A stretch of 64,000 nucleotides of DNA from Oceanospirillum linum (lineage in GTDB: Bacteria > Pseudomonadota > Gammaproteobacteria > Pseudomonadales > Halomonadaceae). This document shows, in pieces, positions 38,559 to 46,808 of this stretch. How positions within the stretch are numbered: position 1 is the first letter of the stretch; the number at the start of each line of letters is the position of its first letter. The notes under the pieces were generated by a model. That model was not told the DNA's origin and did not search any database. It worked only from the letters and a program-made list of their open reading frames with translations. The stretch spans positions 1 through 64,000 of the forward strand of contig NZ_MTSD02000005.1 in the NCBI RefSeq assembly GCF_001995095.2, read 5' to 3'. Both the position numbers and the translations under genes were made by a program.

Positions 38559-39179
38559 ATGGTTTTGAAAACAATAAGAAGTGCTACCGATAAATGGGCT
38601 CATAAAGATGGCGACTACGCCTTTATGTTTGAGCCGTATACAGGCGATGAGATTATCGCTCTGGACTGCGAAATGACGGACCTGGATCCTCAGAAAGCAG
38701 AGCTGGTGTCTATTGCGGCTGTAAAGATTAAAGGCACTCAGGTGCTGACCAGTGAAAAGTTGGACATCAAACTACAGAAGCCAGAAAGCCTGACCGGTGA
38801 TTCGATTAAAGTTCATCGTATTCGTGGCGTCGATCTACGCGGAGGTGAGGTATTGCCTGATGCTCTGGAGCAGTTACTGCACTTTATTGGTAATCGTCCA
38901 ATAATGGGGTACTACATCGATTATGATATTACAGTGCTAAACCGCTTTATTCGCCCACGGTTTGGCTTTAGCTTGCCGAATAAAACGATTGAGCTATCTC
39001 AGAGCTATGAGGCTAAGGTAAAGCGTGCTAACCCTGAGCTGCAACCAGATCTTCACTTTGAGAAGATCGCTGAGAAATTAGGTGTACCTATGGTTGGGCA
39101 GCGCCACAGTGCCTTAGGCGACGCAATTACGACGGCGCTGATGTATGTACGTTTGCTGAAAGGGCCGGTACCTGTCTGA
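38559..39179 (+). CDS. DEDD-family 3'-5' exonuclease
   Basis: The 206 residues form one exonuclease domain of the DnaQ type. The acidic residues are visible: Asp and Glu in IALDCEMTDLD (DxE), the second Asp in GYYIDYDITVLNRF, and His and Asp in GQRHSALGDAITTALMY (HxxxxD). All four acidic positions and the general base are present, so it should be active. It could act on DNA or RNA; nothing in the sequence decides. It forms a two-gene unit with the CNBD-CBS-DUF294 protein upstream. Confidence 0.88.
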   Translation: MVLKTIRSATDKWAHKDGDYAFMFEPYTGDEIIALDCEMTDLDPQKAELVSIAAVKIKGTQVLTSEKLDIKLQKPESLTGDSIKVHRIRGVDLRGGEVLPDALEQLLHFIGNRPIMGYYIDYDITVLNRFIRPRFGFSLPNKTIELSQSYEAKVKRANPELQPDLHFEKIAEKLGVPMVGQRHSALGDAITTALMYVRLLKGPVPV

Positions 39180-39237
39180 TAAGGCGGTATAAAAGGCCTT
39201 TTAACCCTACGTCAGTTACATGCTACTCTGAAAATTA

Positions 39238-39265
39238 GCCTGCAATGCATATTGCAGGCTTTTTT
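39238..39265 (+). terminator. Intrinsic terminator after the exonuclease gene
   Basis: GCCTGCAAT and ATTGCAGGC form a nine-pair stem around a GCAT loop, followed by six T residues. It stands between the exonuclease gene and the convergent GST-like gene. Confidence 0.92.
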
Positions 39266-39292
39266 GTTATCAGGAAGACGTTCCGAATTAGG

Positions 39293-40246
39293 TCATGCCT
39301 GAAAGAGTTTCGGGGCCGGGCGGTTAAGCTGTGAATTCAGGGCGGAAAGGTCTGGGCCTGCAGGGATGACCTGGGTTGGGTTAATGTTCGCGTGGCTGAA
39401 GTAGTAATGGCGCTTGATCTCATCAAAGTGGACGGTATTACTGATCCCTTTAAATTGATAAATGGCTTTTGTGTAATCCCATAGATTTGGATAGTCAGCA
39501 ATCCGTTTTAAGTTGCATTTAAAATGGCCAACGTAAACAGGGTCAAATCTGATCAGCGTCGTGAACAGGCGGATATCAGCTTCTGTCAGGTATTCGCCAG
39601 TTAGATAAGGGGTGACAGACAGCTGTTCTTCAATTGTATTCAGAGCTGTAAATAAAGGGGTAAATGCCTCCTCATAGGCTTGCTGTGTTGTTGCGAAACC
39701 ACAGCGATATACCCCGTTGTTGATACTTGGGTAGATGAGGTCATTCCAGCGGTTAATATCGGATCTTAGGTGTTCAGGGTAGAGATCAATATGGTTGCCT
39801 GTTTTTATATTAAAAGCACTGTTAAACAGGCGAATAATCTCTGACGACTCATTATTTACAATCGTTTCTGTCTTCAGATCCCAAAGAACGGGCACTGTAA
39901 CTCGGCCGGTATAATTTCTTTCCGAGTGTGTATAGAGTTGATGATGGAACTGGTAGCCGTAGTTTGGTTCTGGCGAGTCGTAGACCCAGCCATCAGAAAG
40001 CATATCCGGTGACACAGCTGTTACGGGAATAAAGCCCTCAAGATCTTTCAAGTGCCGGACAATAGCCGTTCTGTGCGCCCAAGGGCAGGCATGGGATATA
40101 TAAAGGTGGTATCTGCCTTCTTCCACTGGATAACTATCACCACCGATCTGGTGACGAAACTGAGCATCCTCCCGTAAAAAGTGACCGCCGCTTTTCTTTG
40201 TGTCATACCATTGGTCGCACCAAAGGCCATCTACCAGTAAACCCAT
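39293..40246 (-). CDS. Glutathionyl-hydroquinone reductase (Xi-class GST)
   Basis: Predicted enzyme that reduces glutathionyl-hydroquinones with glutathione, giving hydroquinone and GSSG. The 317 residues have the Xi-class hallmark HACPWAHR (catalytic Cys in a CPWAH motif), the interdomain NNESSEIIRLF phrase that binds glutathione, and the C-terminal GST helical domain with LTEADIRLFTTLIRFDPVYVGHFK. Length matches YqjG/PcpF-type enzymes. It is a single gene; 214 bases separate it from the deacetylase-like gene upstream. Confidence 0.92.
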   Translation of the reverse strand: MGLLVDGLWCDQWYDTKKSGGHFLREDAQFRHQIGGDSYPVEEGRYHLYISHACPWAHRTAIVRHLKDLEGFIPVTAVSPDMLSDGWVYDSPEPNYGYQFHHQLYTHSERNYTGRVTVPVLWDLKTETIVNNESSEIIRLFNSAFNIKTGNHIDLYPEHLRSDINRWNDLIYPSINNGVYRCGFATTQQAYEEAFTPLFTALNTIEEQLSVTPYLTGEYLTEADIRLFTTLIRFDPVYVGHFKCNLKRIADYPNLWDYTKAIYQFKGISNTVHFDEIKRHYYFSHANINPTQVIPAGPDLSALNSQLNRPAPKLFQA

Positions 40247-40425
40247 CTTTAATGCCTCACCTGAACTTAGTTAGCCTGAGCATACTCGGTTACCGGATAA
40301 TAAAAATCATAATTAAGCGGGGCTTCTTTTCGATTTCATCGAATTTTTGAAATAAGGAAGACAGGTTGTCCGTTATAGAAATATTTCAGAGAGAATCAAT
40401 AAACCAGGAGTTTACAATAAATACC

Positions 40426-40446
40426 CCGGAGGCATGAGGCCTCCGG
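40426..40446 (-). terminator. Hairpin after the deacetylase-like gene
   Basis: CCGGAGGC pairs with GCCTCCGG around a five-base loop, 15 bases past the stop of the minus-strand gene. Read on that strand the tail is GGTATTTATT, only partly T-rich, so it is a moderate terminator call. Confidence 0.6.
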
Positions 40447-40460
40447 TTTTGGTGGATTTG

Positions 40461-41537
40461 CTACCAACTACCTTTTTGATCTGGCAAGATCCAGCTATGT
40501 GAAAACCAGTAGAATCGTGTGGATTTATCATGGGGGGCTGTACAGGTATATTCTATCGGACCAACATTTTCCCCCAGTTTACTTTGTATCGTAAATGTTG
40601 GGCGTTTACCTTCTTCTTCGCTTATGTAGGTACTTACTGGTAAACCATCGGCATTTTGGCAGCGTAGGCCGCTTAGCTGATAGCTGCCTGACAGTAGCTC
40701 AATCTGAGCCTGAGGGCGCTTATTATCAGCAGAAAGAATGGTTGGTTGGGCTTTTACCCGACGTACAGGCAGGGGCAGGCTTGTGAGCTTTACCGAGAGG
40801 TTGTTGATATTACTTGCCGTACCGGTTGCTGTGAACCTCGGTTGGTAGCTCATTGATGTGTAGCGACTTACTGGTCCCTGATGGAGACCAAAGGCAACGA
40901 GTCCTTTTGATTTTATTACTTTTCTGGCGATCTCATCGGCCTGGCCTGCCTGATAGGCAAAAAGCTTAGGTGCAACCCCTAGATACTTTTTCAGGGCTTT
41001 CTGGTTCAGGTCTATCTCTTTTGTGATACGCAGTCGTCGCTCTTCCGTGCTTTCGCCTGGCAATGCTTTGGCAAAGTTACTGGAGGTGATCCCCATACTG
41101 CCAATAGTGCCGCCGGCTTTCTGAATATTTCTGAGCTGTTTCCAGTTCATATAAAGAGGGTGCGCTTTCAGGATAGGGGCTGCTGCGACAAAGACAGTAA
41201 AAGGGAGTTTTCGGTCTGAAAGATGTTTGAGTGCATTGTCATAGACGCTGATATAGGCGTGATCGAAGGTAATCGCAACTGTTTTATCAGGGATGCTCTG
41301 CTTGTTTTTTACGCGTTCAACAATCTTTTCCAGAGGCCATACGGTAAAGCCATGATTTTTCAGATAATCCAGGTGCTGAAGAAGTTCTTCCTCCGTTGCA
41401 CTTTTACTGGGCGGGGTTCGGTCACTGATATGCTGATACTGTAAGACAACTGCGTGTCGGGCGGCCAGTGTCTCAGTACTGTTTATCAGTAGCATTGCAG
41501 CCAGAATCAGTAGGCTGAACAGATGGTTTCTTTTCAT
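40461..41537 (-). CDS. Polysaccharide-deacetylase-fold exported protein with a degenerate active site
   Basis: A signal peptide (residues 1-25, ending TLAA) precedes a PgaB-like NodB-homology domain: VVLQYQHISDRTPPS, VAITFDHAYISVYDN, and a later barrel up to about residue 250. The C-terminal 100 residues resemble a beta-sandwich. The catalytic motif, normally TFDDG, reads TFDHA here, and the second motif, normally with two histidines, reads GSMGITSSN. So the metal ligands seem lost while the base Asp remains. It is probably a binding or structural protein rather than a deacetylase (inference). Its start overlaps the DnaJ-related gene by four bases. Confidence 0.85.
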   Translation of the reverse strand: MKRNHLFSLLILAAMLLINSTETLAARHAVVLQYQHISDRTPPSKSATEEELLQHLDYLKNHGFTVWPLEKIVERVKNKQSIPDKTVAITFDHAYISVYDNALKHLSDRKLPFTVFVAAAPILKAHPLYMNWKQLRNIQKAGGTIGSMGITSSNFAKALPGESTEERRLRITKEIDLNQKALKKYLGVAPKLFAYQAGQADEIARKVIKSKGLVAFGLHQGPVSRYTSMSYQPRFTATGTASNINNLSVKLTSLPLPVRRVKAQPTILSADNKRPQAQIELLSGSYQLSGLRCQNADGLPVSTYISEEEGKRPTFTIQSKLGENVGPIEYTCTAPHDKSTRFYWFSHSWILPDQKGSW

Positions 41538-42136
41538 TGGAAAGCTGCCTTTAGAATTGCCATGGCTTCATTGATCTCCTGGATTTTCGATGGATCTCCG
41601 CCCCGGTCCGGGTGGTGTTGCATAGCCAGTTTGCGATAGCGCTGCTTTATTTCAGCAAAGGTAATAGGTTCGCTCAGTTCCAGGCATTCCAGTGCCCGGT
41701 GACTAAGACCGCGTTTTACCTGCTTCTCCTCTTCGATATCAATTTTCTTCCAGAAGTTTCGTAACATATCATCTAACTCTTCCTCCGTGGTTTCCTGCAG
41801 AGCTGTCAGATCAAGATAGTAGTCACGCATTGGATCTTTCTCTTCGAGAAGATCATGACCAAATTCGTAGGGGTGGAGCTGAATATGGACCGCTGAAATC
41901 TCCATAATCCAGTGAGCTTTCTTTATTAGCTCATCTTTAAGTTCATAGAGTGCGTTGTAAACCAGAAAGTGGGTCCGGAAAAGCGTCATGGTGTCGGAGA
42001 AGGTAGCGGGGGTCACTTCTATTACCCCTGTTTCGCCCAAAGCTTTAATGAGGGTGTGTTCATTTAGCCCTTGAGGGTGAGCTTCAAGAACCAGCTGAAT
42101 CGTGTCCAGCAGACGTGATCGCTGCAGAGTATTCAT
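41534..42136 (-). CDS. DnaJ-related protein with a C-terminal J domain
   Basis: Predicted DnaK co-chaperone. The 200 residues have an N-terminal DNAJ-related domain (about 1-120, with LVLEAHPQGLNEHTLIKAL) and a J domain at the C-terminus (about 145-200) with the diagnostic HPD in QHHPDRGGD. This order, J domain last, is unusual among J proteins but is the rule in this family. The stop overlaps the start of the deacetylase-like gene by four bases (ATGA), so the two are co-translated. No transmembrane helix is visible. Confidence 0.88.
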   Translation of the reverse strand: MNTLQRSRLLDTIQLVLEAHPQGLNEHTLIKALGETGVIEVTPATFSDTMTLFRTHFLVYNALYELKDELIKKAHWIMEISAVHIQLHPYEFGHDLLEEKDPMRDYYLDLTALQETTEEELDDMLRNFWKKIDIEEEKQVKRGLSHRALECLELSEPITFAEIKQRYRKLAMQHHPDRGGDPSKIQEINEAMAILKAAFQ

Positions 42137-42333
42137 TTAACGCCTTACCTGTCATCCATTGTGTCCAAAAATGAACCTGATCCAAGCGTATCAAAATTCA
42201 GGGTTCATCATAAACGCTTTAAACATCAAAGTGTTGTCATTTTTTGTGCTTTTTTATCGAGGCTTCGAGTTTACAATTAGCTGGTTTTTGGGTAAAAGAC
42301 CTCCCTTAGTTTTGCCTTGCCACAGGAGCCCCC

Positions 42334-43176
42334 ATGCAGGAACTTTTACCAAAAGATAAACGCGAGTTTAATAAGTTGCAAAAGCGTTTGCGCCGCCATG
42401 TCGGGCAGGCTATTGCCGACTACAATATGATCCAGGAAGGCGATAAGGTGATGGTGTGTCTGTCGGGGGGGAAGGACTCGTACACCATGCTGGATATCCT
42501 GATGAGCCTGCAAAAAAGTGCACCGGTAAAATTTGATCTGGTGGCTGTGAACCTGGACCAGAAGCAACCTGGCTTTCCTGAGCATGTTTTACCAGAGTAT
42601 CTGGCTTCGATCGGTGTCGACTACCATATTCTTGAGCGTGATACCTACAGTATCGTTCAGGAGAAGGTTCCGGAAGGGAAAACGACCTGTGCACTTTGTT
42701 CTCGGCTGCGCAGAGGCTCTCTGTATGGTTTTGCAGAAGAGATTGGTGCCACTAAAATTGCATTAGGCCACCACAGAGATGATATGTTGGAAACCTTGTT
42801 TCTGAATATGTTTTACGGTGGAACACTTAAAGCGATGCCGCCAAAGCTTTTGAGCGATGACGGAAAAAATATTGTCATTCGGCCAATGGCCTACTGTGTT
42901 GAAAAAGAGATTGAAGCGTTTTCTGAGCTGAAAAAATTTCCGATTATTCCATGTAATCTCTGTGGTTCTCAGGATGGCTTACAGCGCCAGGTCGTAAAAG
43001 AGATGTTACAAAGTTGGGAGAAGCAGCACCCGGGACGTCTTGATACAATGTTTCGTGCGATGCAGAACGTGGCGCCTTCCCAGCTGGCAGATACGGATCT
43101 GTTCGACTTTAAAAACCTTGAGCAAAAGCAGCTTCAAATGATGGCTCAGCGCATTGATATTGTTAACGCCGGTTAA
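42334..43176 (+). CDS. ttcA: tRNA 2-thiocytidine synthase TtcA
   Basis: Adds sulfur to cytidine 32 of certain tRNAs, using ATP and a [4Fe-4S] cluster. The 280 residues contain the PP-loop [12 protein letters not shown] near residue 45, the first CxxC pair in [12 protein letters not shown] and the second in [10 protein letters not shown]. Length and the KLPF-like IPCNLC region are normal. It stands alone, convergent with fnr, and is followed by a strong terminator. Confidence 0.95.
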   Translation: MQELLPKDKREFNKLQKRLRRHVGQAIADYNMIQEGDKVMVCLSGGKDSYTMLDILMSLQKSAPVKFDLVAVNLDQKQPGFPEHVLPEYLASIGVDYHILERDTYSIVQEKVPEGKTTCALCSRLRRGSLYGFAEEIGATKIALGHHRDDMLETLFLNMFYGGTLKAMPPKLLSDDGKNIVIRPMAYCVEKEIEAFSELKKFPIIPCNLCGSQDGLQRQVVKEMLQSWEKQHPGRLDTMFRAMQNVAPSQLADTDLFDFKNLEQKQLQMMAQRIDIVNAG

Positions 43177-43204
43177 GTTTTAGGTGTGCTCTGAAACTAA
43201 CGCA

Positions 43205-43237
43205 TAAAAAAAGAGAGCGCTGGGCTCTCTTTTTTTA
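43205..43237. terminator. Bidirectional terminator between ttcA and fnr
   Basis: AGAGAGC pairs with GCTCTCT around a short GCTGG loop, with A7 on the left and T7 on the right, so it works on both strands. It lies in the 78-base gap between the convergent ttcA and fnr genes. Confidence 0.93.
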
Positions 43238-43254
43238 TGGTCTGATGCGGTATA

Positions 43255-44040
43255 TCAGCCTTCGTTGGCTATTTTGGTCTCATTAGGTATTTTTTGTTCC
43301 TGATCTGGCAGACCTGCAAGAATACTCAGGTCATCCATGTTCAGGATATGAACTTCTTTGCCGTTAACCGCAATAAGGTCGCTGTTCTGAAAACGAGTAA
43401 AGACCCTGCTTACCGTTTCAACCGCCAGACCCAGATAGTTACCTATCTCATTACGGGACATGGGTAACCGGAAGGTAAATGGCGAGTAGCCGCGGCGTTT
43501 AAATCGGGTCGAAAGATTAGTCAGAAAAGTAGCGACGCGCTGCTCAGCATTTTTCTTACTCAGTAGCATCATCATCTGTTTGTCATCGCGCAGTTCTCGA
43601 CTCATGATGCGCAGAACCTGAGAGCGAAGCTCCGGGAGTTCTTTTGCCAGCTCTTCAAGGCGTGCAAACGGAATCTCACAAACCGCTGTTGTCTCCAGTG
43701 CCTTTGCAGATACCGGGTAGGTTTCACAATCGATACCATCGAGACCAACCAGCTCACTGGGCAGATGGAAGTTAGTGATCTGCTCTTCGCCGTCATTGGT
43801 CATGGCGTAGTTTTTGATGCTACCGGAACGTACCGCGTAAACACAATCAAAGCGGTCACCCTGATGAAAAAGGTGTTCGCCTTTTTTCAGTGGTTGGCGG
43901 CGCTTAATTATTTTATCCAGCTGGTCAATGTCTTCAAAATTCAGTGATATCGGCAGACAGAGAGAACTCAGGCTGCAGGTAACACACTTAGTTTCCTTGC
44001 TCGGGTGAAAACATATTCCCTTAAGTTGCCCCTTTGGCAT
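43255..44040 (-). CDS. fnr: FNR/ANR-type oxygen-sensing transcription regulator
   Basis: CRP/FNR-family regulator that uses a [4Fe-4S] cluster to sense oxygen. The 261 residues have cluster ligands Cys19, Cys22, Cys28 and Cys121; the spacing from third to fourth is 93, as in E. coli FNR. A cAMP-like beta barrel and the recognition helix EIGNYLGLAVETVSRVFTRF follow, with Glu, Ser and Arg at the positions that read TTGAT half-sites. It is encoded next to hemN and the cbb3 oxidase genes, its classical targets, and a near-consensus FNR box lies 105 bases upstream. Confidence 0.94.
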   Translation of the reverse strand: MPKGQLKGICFHPSKETKCVTCSLSSLCLPISLNFEDIDQLDKIIKRRQPLKKGEHLFHQGDRFDCVYAVRSGSIKNYAMTNDGEEQITNFHLPSELVGLDGIDCETYPVSAKALETTAVCEIPFARLEELAKELPELRSQVLRIMSRELRDDKQMMMLLSKKNAEQRVATFLTNLSTRFKRRGYSPFTFRLPMSRNEIGNYLGLAVETVSRVFTRFQNSDLIAVNGKEVHILNMDDLSILAGLPDQEQKIPNETKIANEG

Positions 44041-44144
44041 ATCAGAACTCCGGGCTAATGACTAACAAGAATGGCTCACGGACGCCTCTATAATTCAGAA
44101 GCTGTAGCTCATTATGAACATTTTGCTGAACTACGCAAAGTTTT

Positions 44145-44158
44145 TTGATGCATATCAG
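44145..44158 (-). promoter_or_regulatory. FNR/ANR box upstream of fnr
   Basis: TTGAT-GCAT-ATCAG matches nine of ten positions of the FNR/ANR consensus TTGAT-N4-ATCAA. It stands 105 bases upstream of the fnr ATG, in the 198-base gap behind hemN, which fits autoregulation of fnr. Confidence 0.7.
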
Positions 44159-44187
44159 GTTTATCAGAATAGCATGATTTAAGACAA

Positions 44188-44225
44188 GAAAAGGGCAAAA
44201 GGCGGTGCTTTCACCCTTTGCCCTG
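44188..44225 (-). terminator. Intrinsic terminator after hemN
   Basis: Read on the minus strand, AGGGCAAAGGGTG pairs with an interrupted TTTTGCCCT arm and is followed by TTTTC. It lies 14 bases after the hemN stop and isolates hemN from fnr. Confidence 0.7.
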
Positions 44226-44238
44226 CCGTTATAGCCTC

Positions 44239-45633
44239 TCAGATAATACGGGAATAGGATTGTGTCAGTGCTTTCTTATCCAGATATTTATCAAACGCCA
44301 TACATACAGCCCGTACCAGTAAACGACCTGCTGGTGTGACTTTTAGCTTATTACCGGACAGCTCAATCAGACCATCGGCATGGTGTTGTTGTAGGAACTT
44401 CAGCTCTTCTTTGAAATAGTTGTCAAAGTCGATATTAAAGTCACGGCTGAAGTGGTCGCCATCCAGCTCAAAGTGACAGATGATCTGATTGATCACACTG
44501 CGCCGCAAAATATCATCATCAGTTAATTCGAGGCCCTTGATGACTGCCAGCTGACCACCGTCGATGGCAGATTCGTATTCATTGATGGTGTAAGCATTCT
44601 GGCTGTAAGTATTTGCTAGCTGGCTTATAGAAGACACGCCCATTGCAATCAGGTCGCAGTCTGAGTGAGTGGTGTAACCCTGGAAGTTACGGTGTAGCTT
44701 GCCTTCTCGCTGAGCGATAGAAAGGCTGTCGTCCGCTTTTGCAAAATGATCCATACCGATGTAAACATACCCGGCTTCTATCAGGCGGTTGATCGTGTGC
44801 TCCAGAATCTTCAGTTTCACATCCGGTGCGGGAATTTCTTCATCTTTGATGCGCCGCTGTGGCTTAAAGCGCTCAGGAAGGTGAGCATAATTAAAGACCG
44901 AAATACGATCAGGGCTCATGCGGATAATGGTTTCCAGTGTTTCGCTGAAAGTATCTACCGTCTGCAGTGGCAACCCGTAAATCAGATCGATATTTAAGGA
45001 GCGAAATCCGAGGCGGCGGGAGTGATCCAGGATCTCCTGGGTCATCTCTTCCGACTGTATTCGGTTAACTGCTTTTTGCACCGCGGGATTGAAATCCTGA
45101 ACCCCCAGACTTACACGGTTAAAACCCAGTTCACGCAGTAGCTCCATGGTATCGCCTGTGGCTTCCCGAGGGTCAATTTCAATAGAGAAGTCACCTTCGT
45201 CGTTGTCCTGAAGATTAAAAGCCTGCCGGGTTTTTGCCATAAGCTCGCGCATCTGGTCGTGGCTCAGAAAGGTCGGAGTACCACCACCCCAATGCAACTG
45301 TTTTACTTGTCTTTTTCCTGCATCAGCCAGGGTAGCCTGCATCGCTATCTCTTTATAAACCCTTTCCAGATAAGGTTCAGCTTTGGCGGTATCTTTTGTT
45401 GCGATCTTGTTACAACCACAGTAAAAGCAGATGGTATCGCAGAAGGGAATATGAAAATAAAGTGATAAAGGACTGTTGGCATCGATGCTGCGTTGAGCCG
45501 CAGCACGGTACTCTGTTTCGCCAAATTGGTCGGTGAACTGAACAGCGGTTGGGTACGAGGTGTAGCGAGGCCCGGAGATGTTGTAACGCTGTATAAGGTC
45601 GTGATCCCACTGGATCTGAGTCCGTGTCTTCAT
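44239..45633 (-). CDS. hemN: Oxygen-independent coproporphyrinogen III oxidase
   Basis: Radical SAM enzyme that makes protoporphyrinogen when oxygen is scarce, supplying heme for the cbb3 oxidase. The 464 residues contain the cluster motif FCDTICFYCGC (CxxxCxxC), the GGGTPTFLS SAM loop and a C-terminal HemN domain ending with VRAVCMAFDKYL. The length matches HemN rather than the shorter HemW. It is in the same direction as the oxidase genes and precedes fnr, so oxygen control is expected; no clear FNR box lies within the 90 bases upstream. Confidence 0.95.
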   Translation of the reverse strand: MKTRTQIQWDHDLIQRYNISGPRYTSYPTAVQFTDQFGETEYRAAAQRSIDANSPLSLYFHIPFCDTICFYCGCNKIATKDTAKAEPYLERVYKEIAMQATLADAGKRQVKQLHWGGGTPTFLSHDQMRELMAKTRQAFNLQDNDEGDFSIEIDPREATGDTMELLRELGFNRVSLGVQDFNPAVQKAVNRIQSEEMTQEILDHSRRLGFRSLNIDLIYGLPLQTVDTFSETLETIIRMSPDRISVFNYAHLPERFKPQRRIKDEEIPAPDVKLKILEHTINRLIEAGYVYIGMDHFAKADDSLSIAQREGKLHRNFQGYTTHSDCDLIAMGVSSISQLANTYSQNAYTINEYESAIDGGQLAVIKGLELTDDDILRRSVINQIICHFELDGDHFSRDFNIDFDNYFKEELKFLQQHHADGLIELSGNKLKVTPAGRLLVRAVCMAFDKYLDKKALTQSYSRII

Positions 45634-45723
45634 AGTTAAACCTTTTCGGCATTGCCGTGCAGTGCATCAGTTAATGCATAATCAGTAAGTAACATTCAAT
45701 TGTTTCTGGGGTTGGCGGCTCTT

Positions 45724-46563
45724 TTATTGCTCTGGCGTAACGGAGTGCGGGTCGGTTGATAGCTCCATGTCACTTTTTGACCTCGGATGTCCGGCATGTT
45801 GTTGAGATCCTATGCCTGACATATGGGAAGCAGATGCATCACCAGAGTGAGCGTGGTGCTGTCCGATATTAAAAAGTGGTGCCAGCTGCCATAGGGCAAA
45901 AATAATGATGATAATAGCCGCGACGGAGCGTACACCAGATGAGCGGCTTAAATCCTTGATCTGGCTCGCTAAAAAGCCAGTCATTAGCATTGCAGGCAGA
46001 GTACCTAAGCCAAAAAATAGCATAATGGCGGCACCCTGAAGAGGATGAGCTACTGACAATGCCCAGATAAGAATGCTGTAGACCAAGCCGCAAGGCAGCC
46101 AGCCCCAGACCAACCCCAGTAACAGAGCCTGAGTATTGGTTCTAACCGGCATCAACCGCGATGCCATAGGCTGAAGGTACTTCCAGAGATAGCGACCTGC
46201 ATGCTCGATATAAACCAACCCTTTCCACCAGTTGGCGATATAACAGGCCATCATGATGAGAATGATACTGGCGACAATGCGCATAATTTCGGCAATAACC
46301 AGTAAACTATCGCTTAATAAAGCCCCGAGAGATGCGACAATGGTGCCAGCCAGGGTATAGCTGAAAATGCGACCACTGTTGTAAGCCAGTAAAGGTAGCA
46401 TTCCTGTACTGGAAGGAGAGCGTGCCAATGTCAGCGTACTCATGATGCCGCCGCACATCCCCAGGCAGTGAGCACTTCCCATTAAGCCAAAGACAAAGGC
46501 TGCTAACAGGGTCATGGGGCTAAAATCAGCGCCCATCAGATTGAAGAGTCCGGATGATTCCAT
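45724..46563 (-). CDS. TauE/SafE-like membrane protein of the cbb3 cluster, with a His-rich tail
   Basis: Member of the family found at the end of ccoGHIS clusters; the role is not settled but is linked to copper supply or oxidase assembly. The 279 residues have about six membrane helices starting with the GLMGSAHCLGMCGGIMST motif, whose cysteines could bind metal. The C-terminal 45 residues are soluble and contain QHHAHSGDASASHMSG and QQHAGH, a His/Met-rich stretch typical of copper-handling proteins. Its ATG shares one base with the ccoS stop (TAATG), so translation is coupled. Confidence 0.85.
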   Translation of the reverse strand: MESSGLFNLMGADFSPMTLLAAFVFGLMGSAHCLGMCGGIMSTLTLARSPSSTGMLPLLAYNSGRIFSYTLAGTIVASLGALLSDSLLVIAEIMRIVASIILIMMACYIANWWKGLVYIEHAGRYLWKYLQPMASRLMPVRTNTQALLLGLVWGWLPCGLVYSILIWALSVAHPLQGAAIMLFFGLGTLPAMLMTGFLASQIKDLSRSSGVRSVAAIIIIIFALWQLAPLFNIGQHHAHSGDASASHMSGIGSQQHAGHPRSKSDMELSTDPHSVTPEQ

Positions 46564-46808
46564 TAGGGCTGCTTTGAATCCTTGGTATCCGATATTTCAG
46601 TCTTTTCCGGTGTATGAGTTCCTACTGTTTGTTGGCCCTGTCCCGGAGATGGCTTTTTGACTGGTTTAACATCATCGTCGTACAAAATGCTGTAAGCCGG
46701 GCCGCTCAGGTCGTCAAACTGACCTTTGTCCACTGCCCAGAAGAAAGCCCATATGGCTACGCCTAACAACGTGAGAGAAAGTGGGATCAATAAGAAAAGA
46801 ATACTCAT
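46563..46808 (-). CDS. ccoS: cbb3 oxidase maturation protein CcoS
   Basis: Small membrane protein needed for cofactor insertion into cbb3 oxidase. The 81 residues begin with the typical one-helix N-terminus (MSILFLLIPLSLTLL, helix to about 25), then KGQFDDLSGPAYSILYDDD, which is diagnostic for CcoS/FixS, and a charged tail. It overlaps ccoI by four bases and the TauE-like gene by one, so the three are co-translated. Confidence 0.93.
   Translation of the reverse strand: MSILFLLIPLSLTLLGVAIWAFFWAVDKGQFDDLSGPAYSILYDDDVKPVKKPSPGQGQQTVGTHTPEKTEISDTKDSKQP

Noticed and set aside
45640-45715. An inverted repeat before hemN that resembles an FNR box
   Set aside because: The half-sites are off consensus and the spacing is five instead of four bases.
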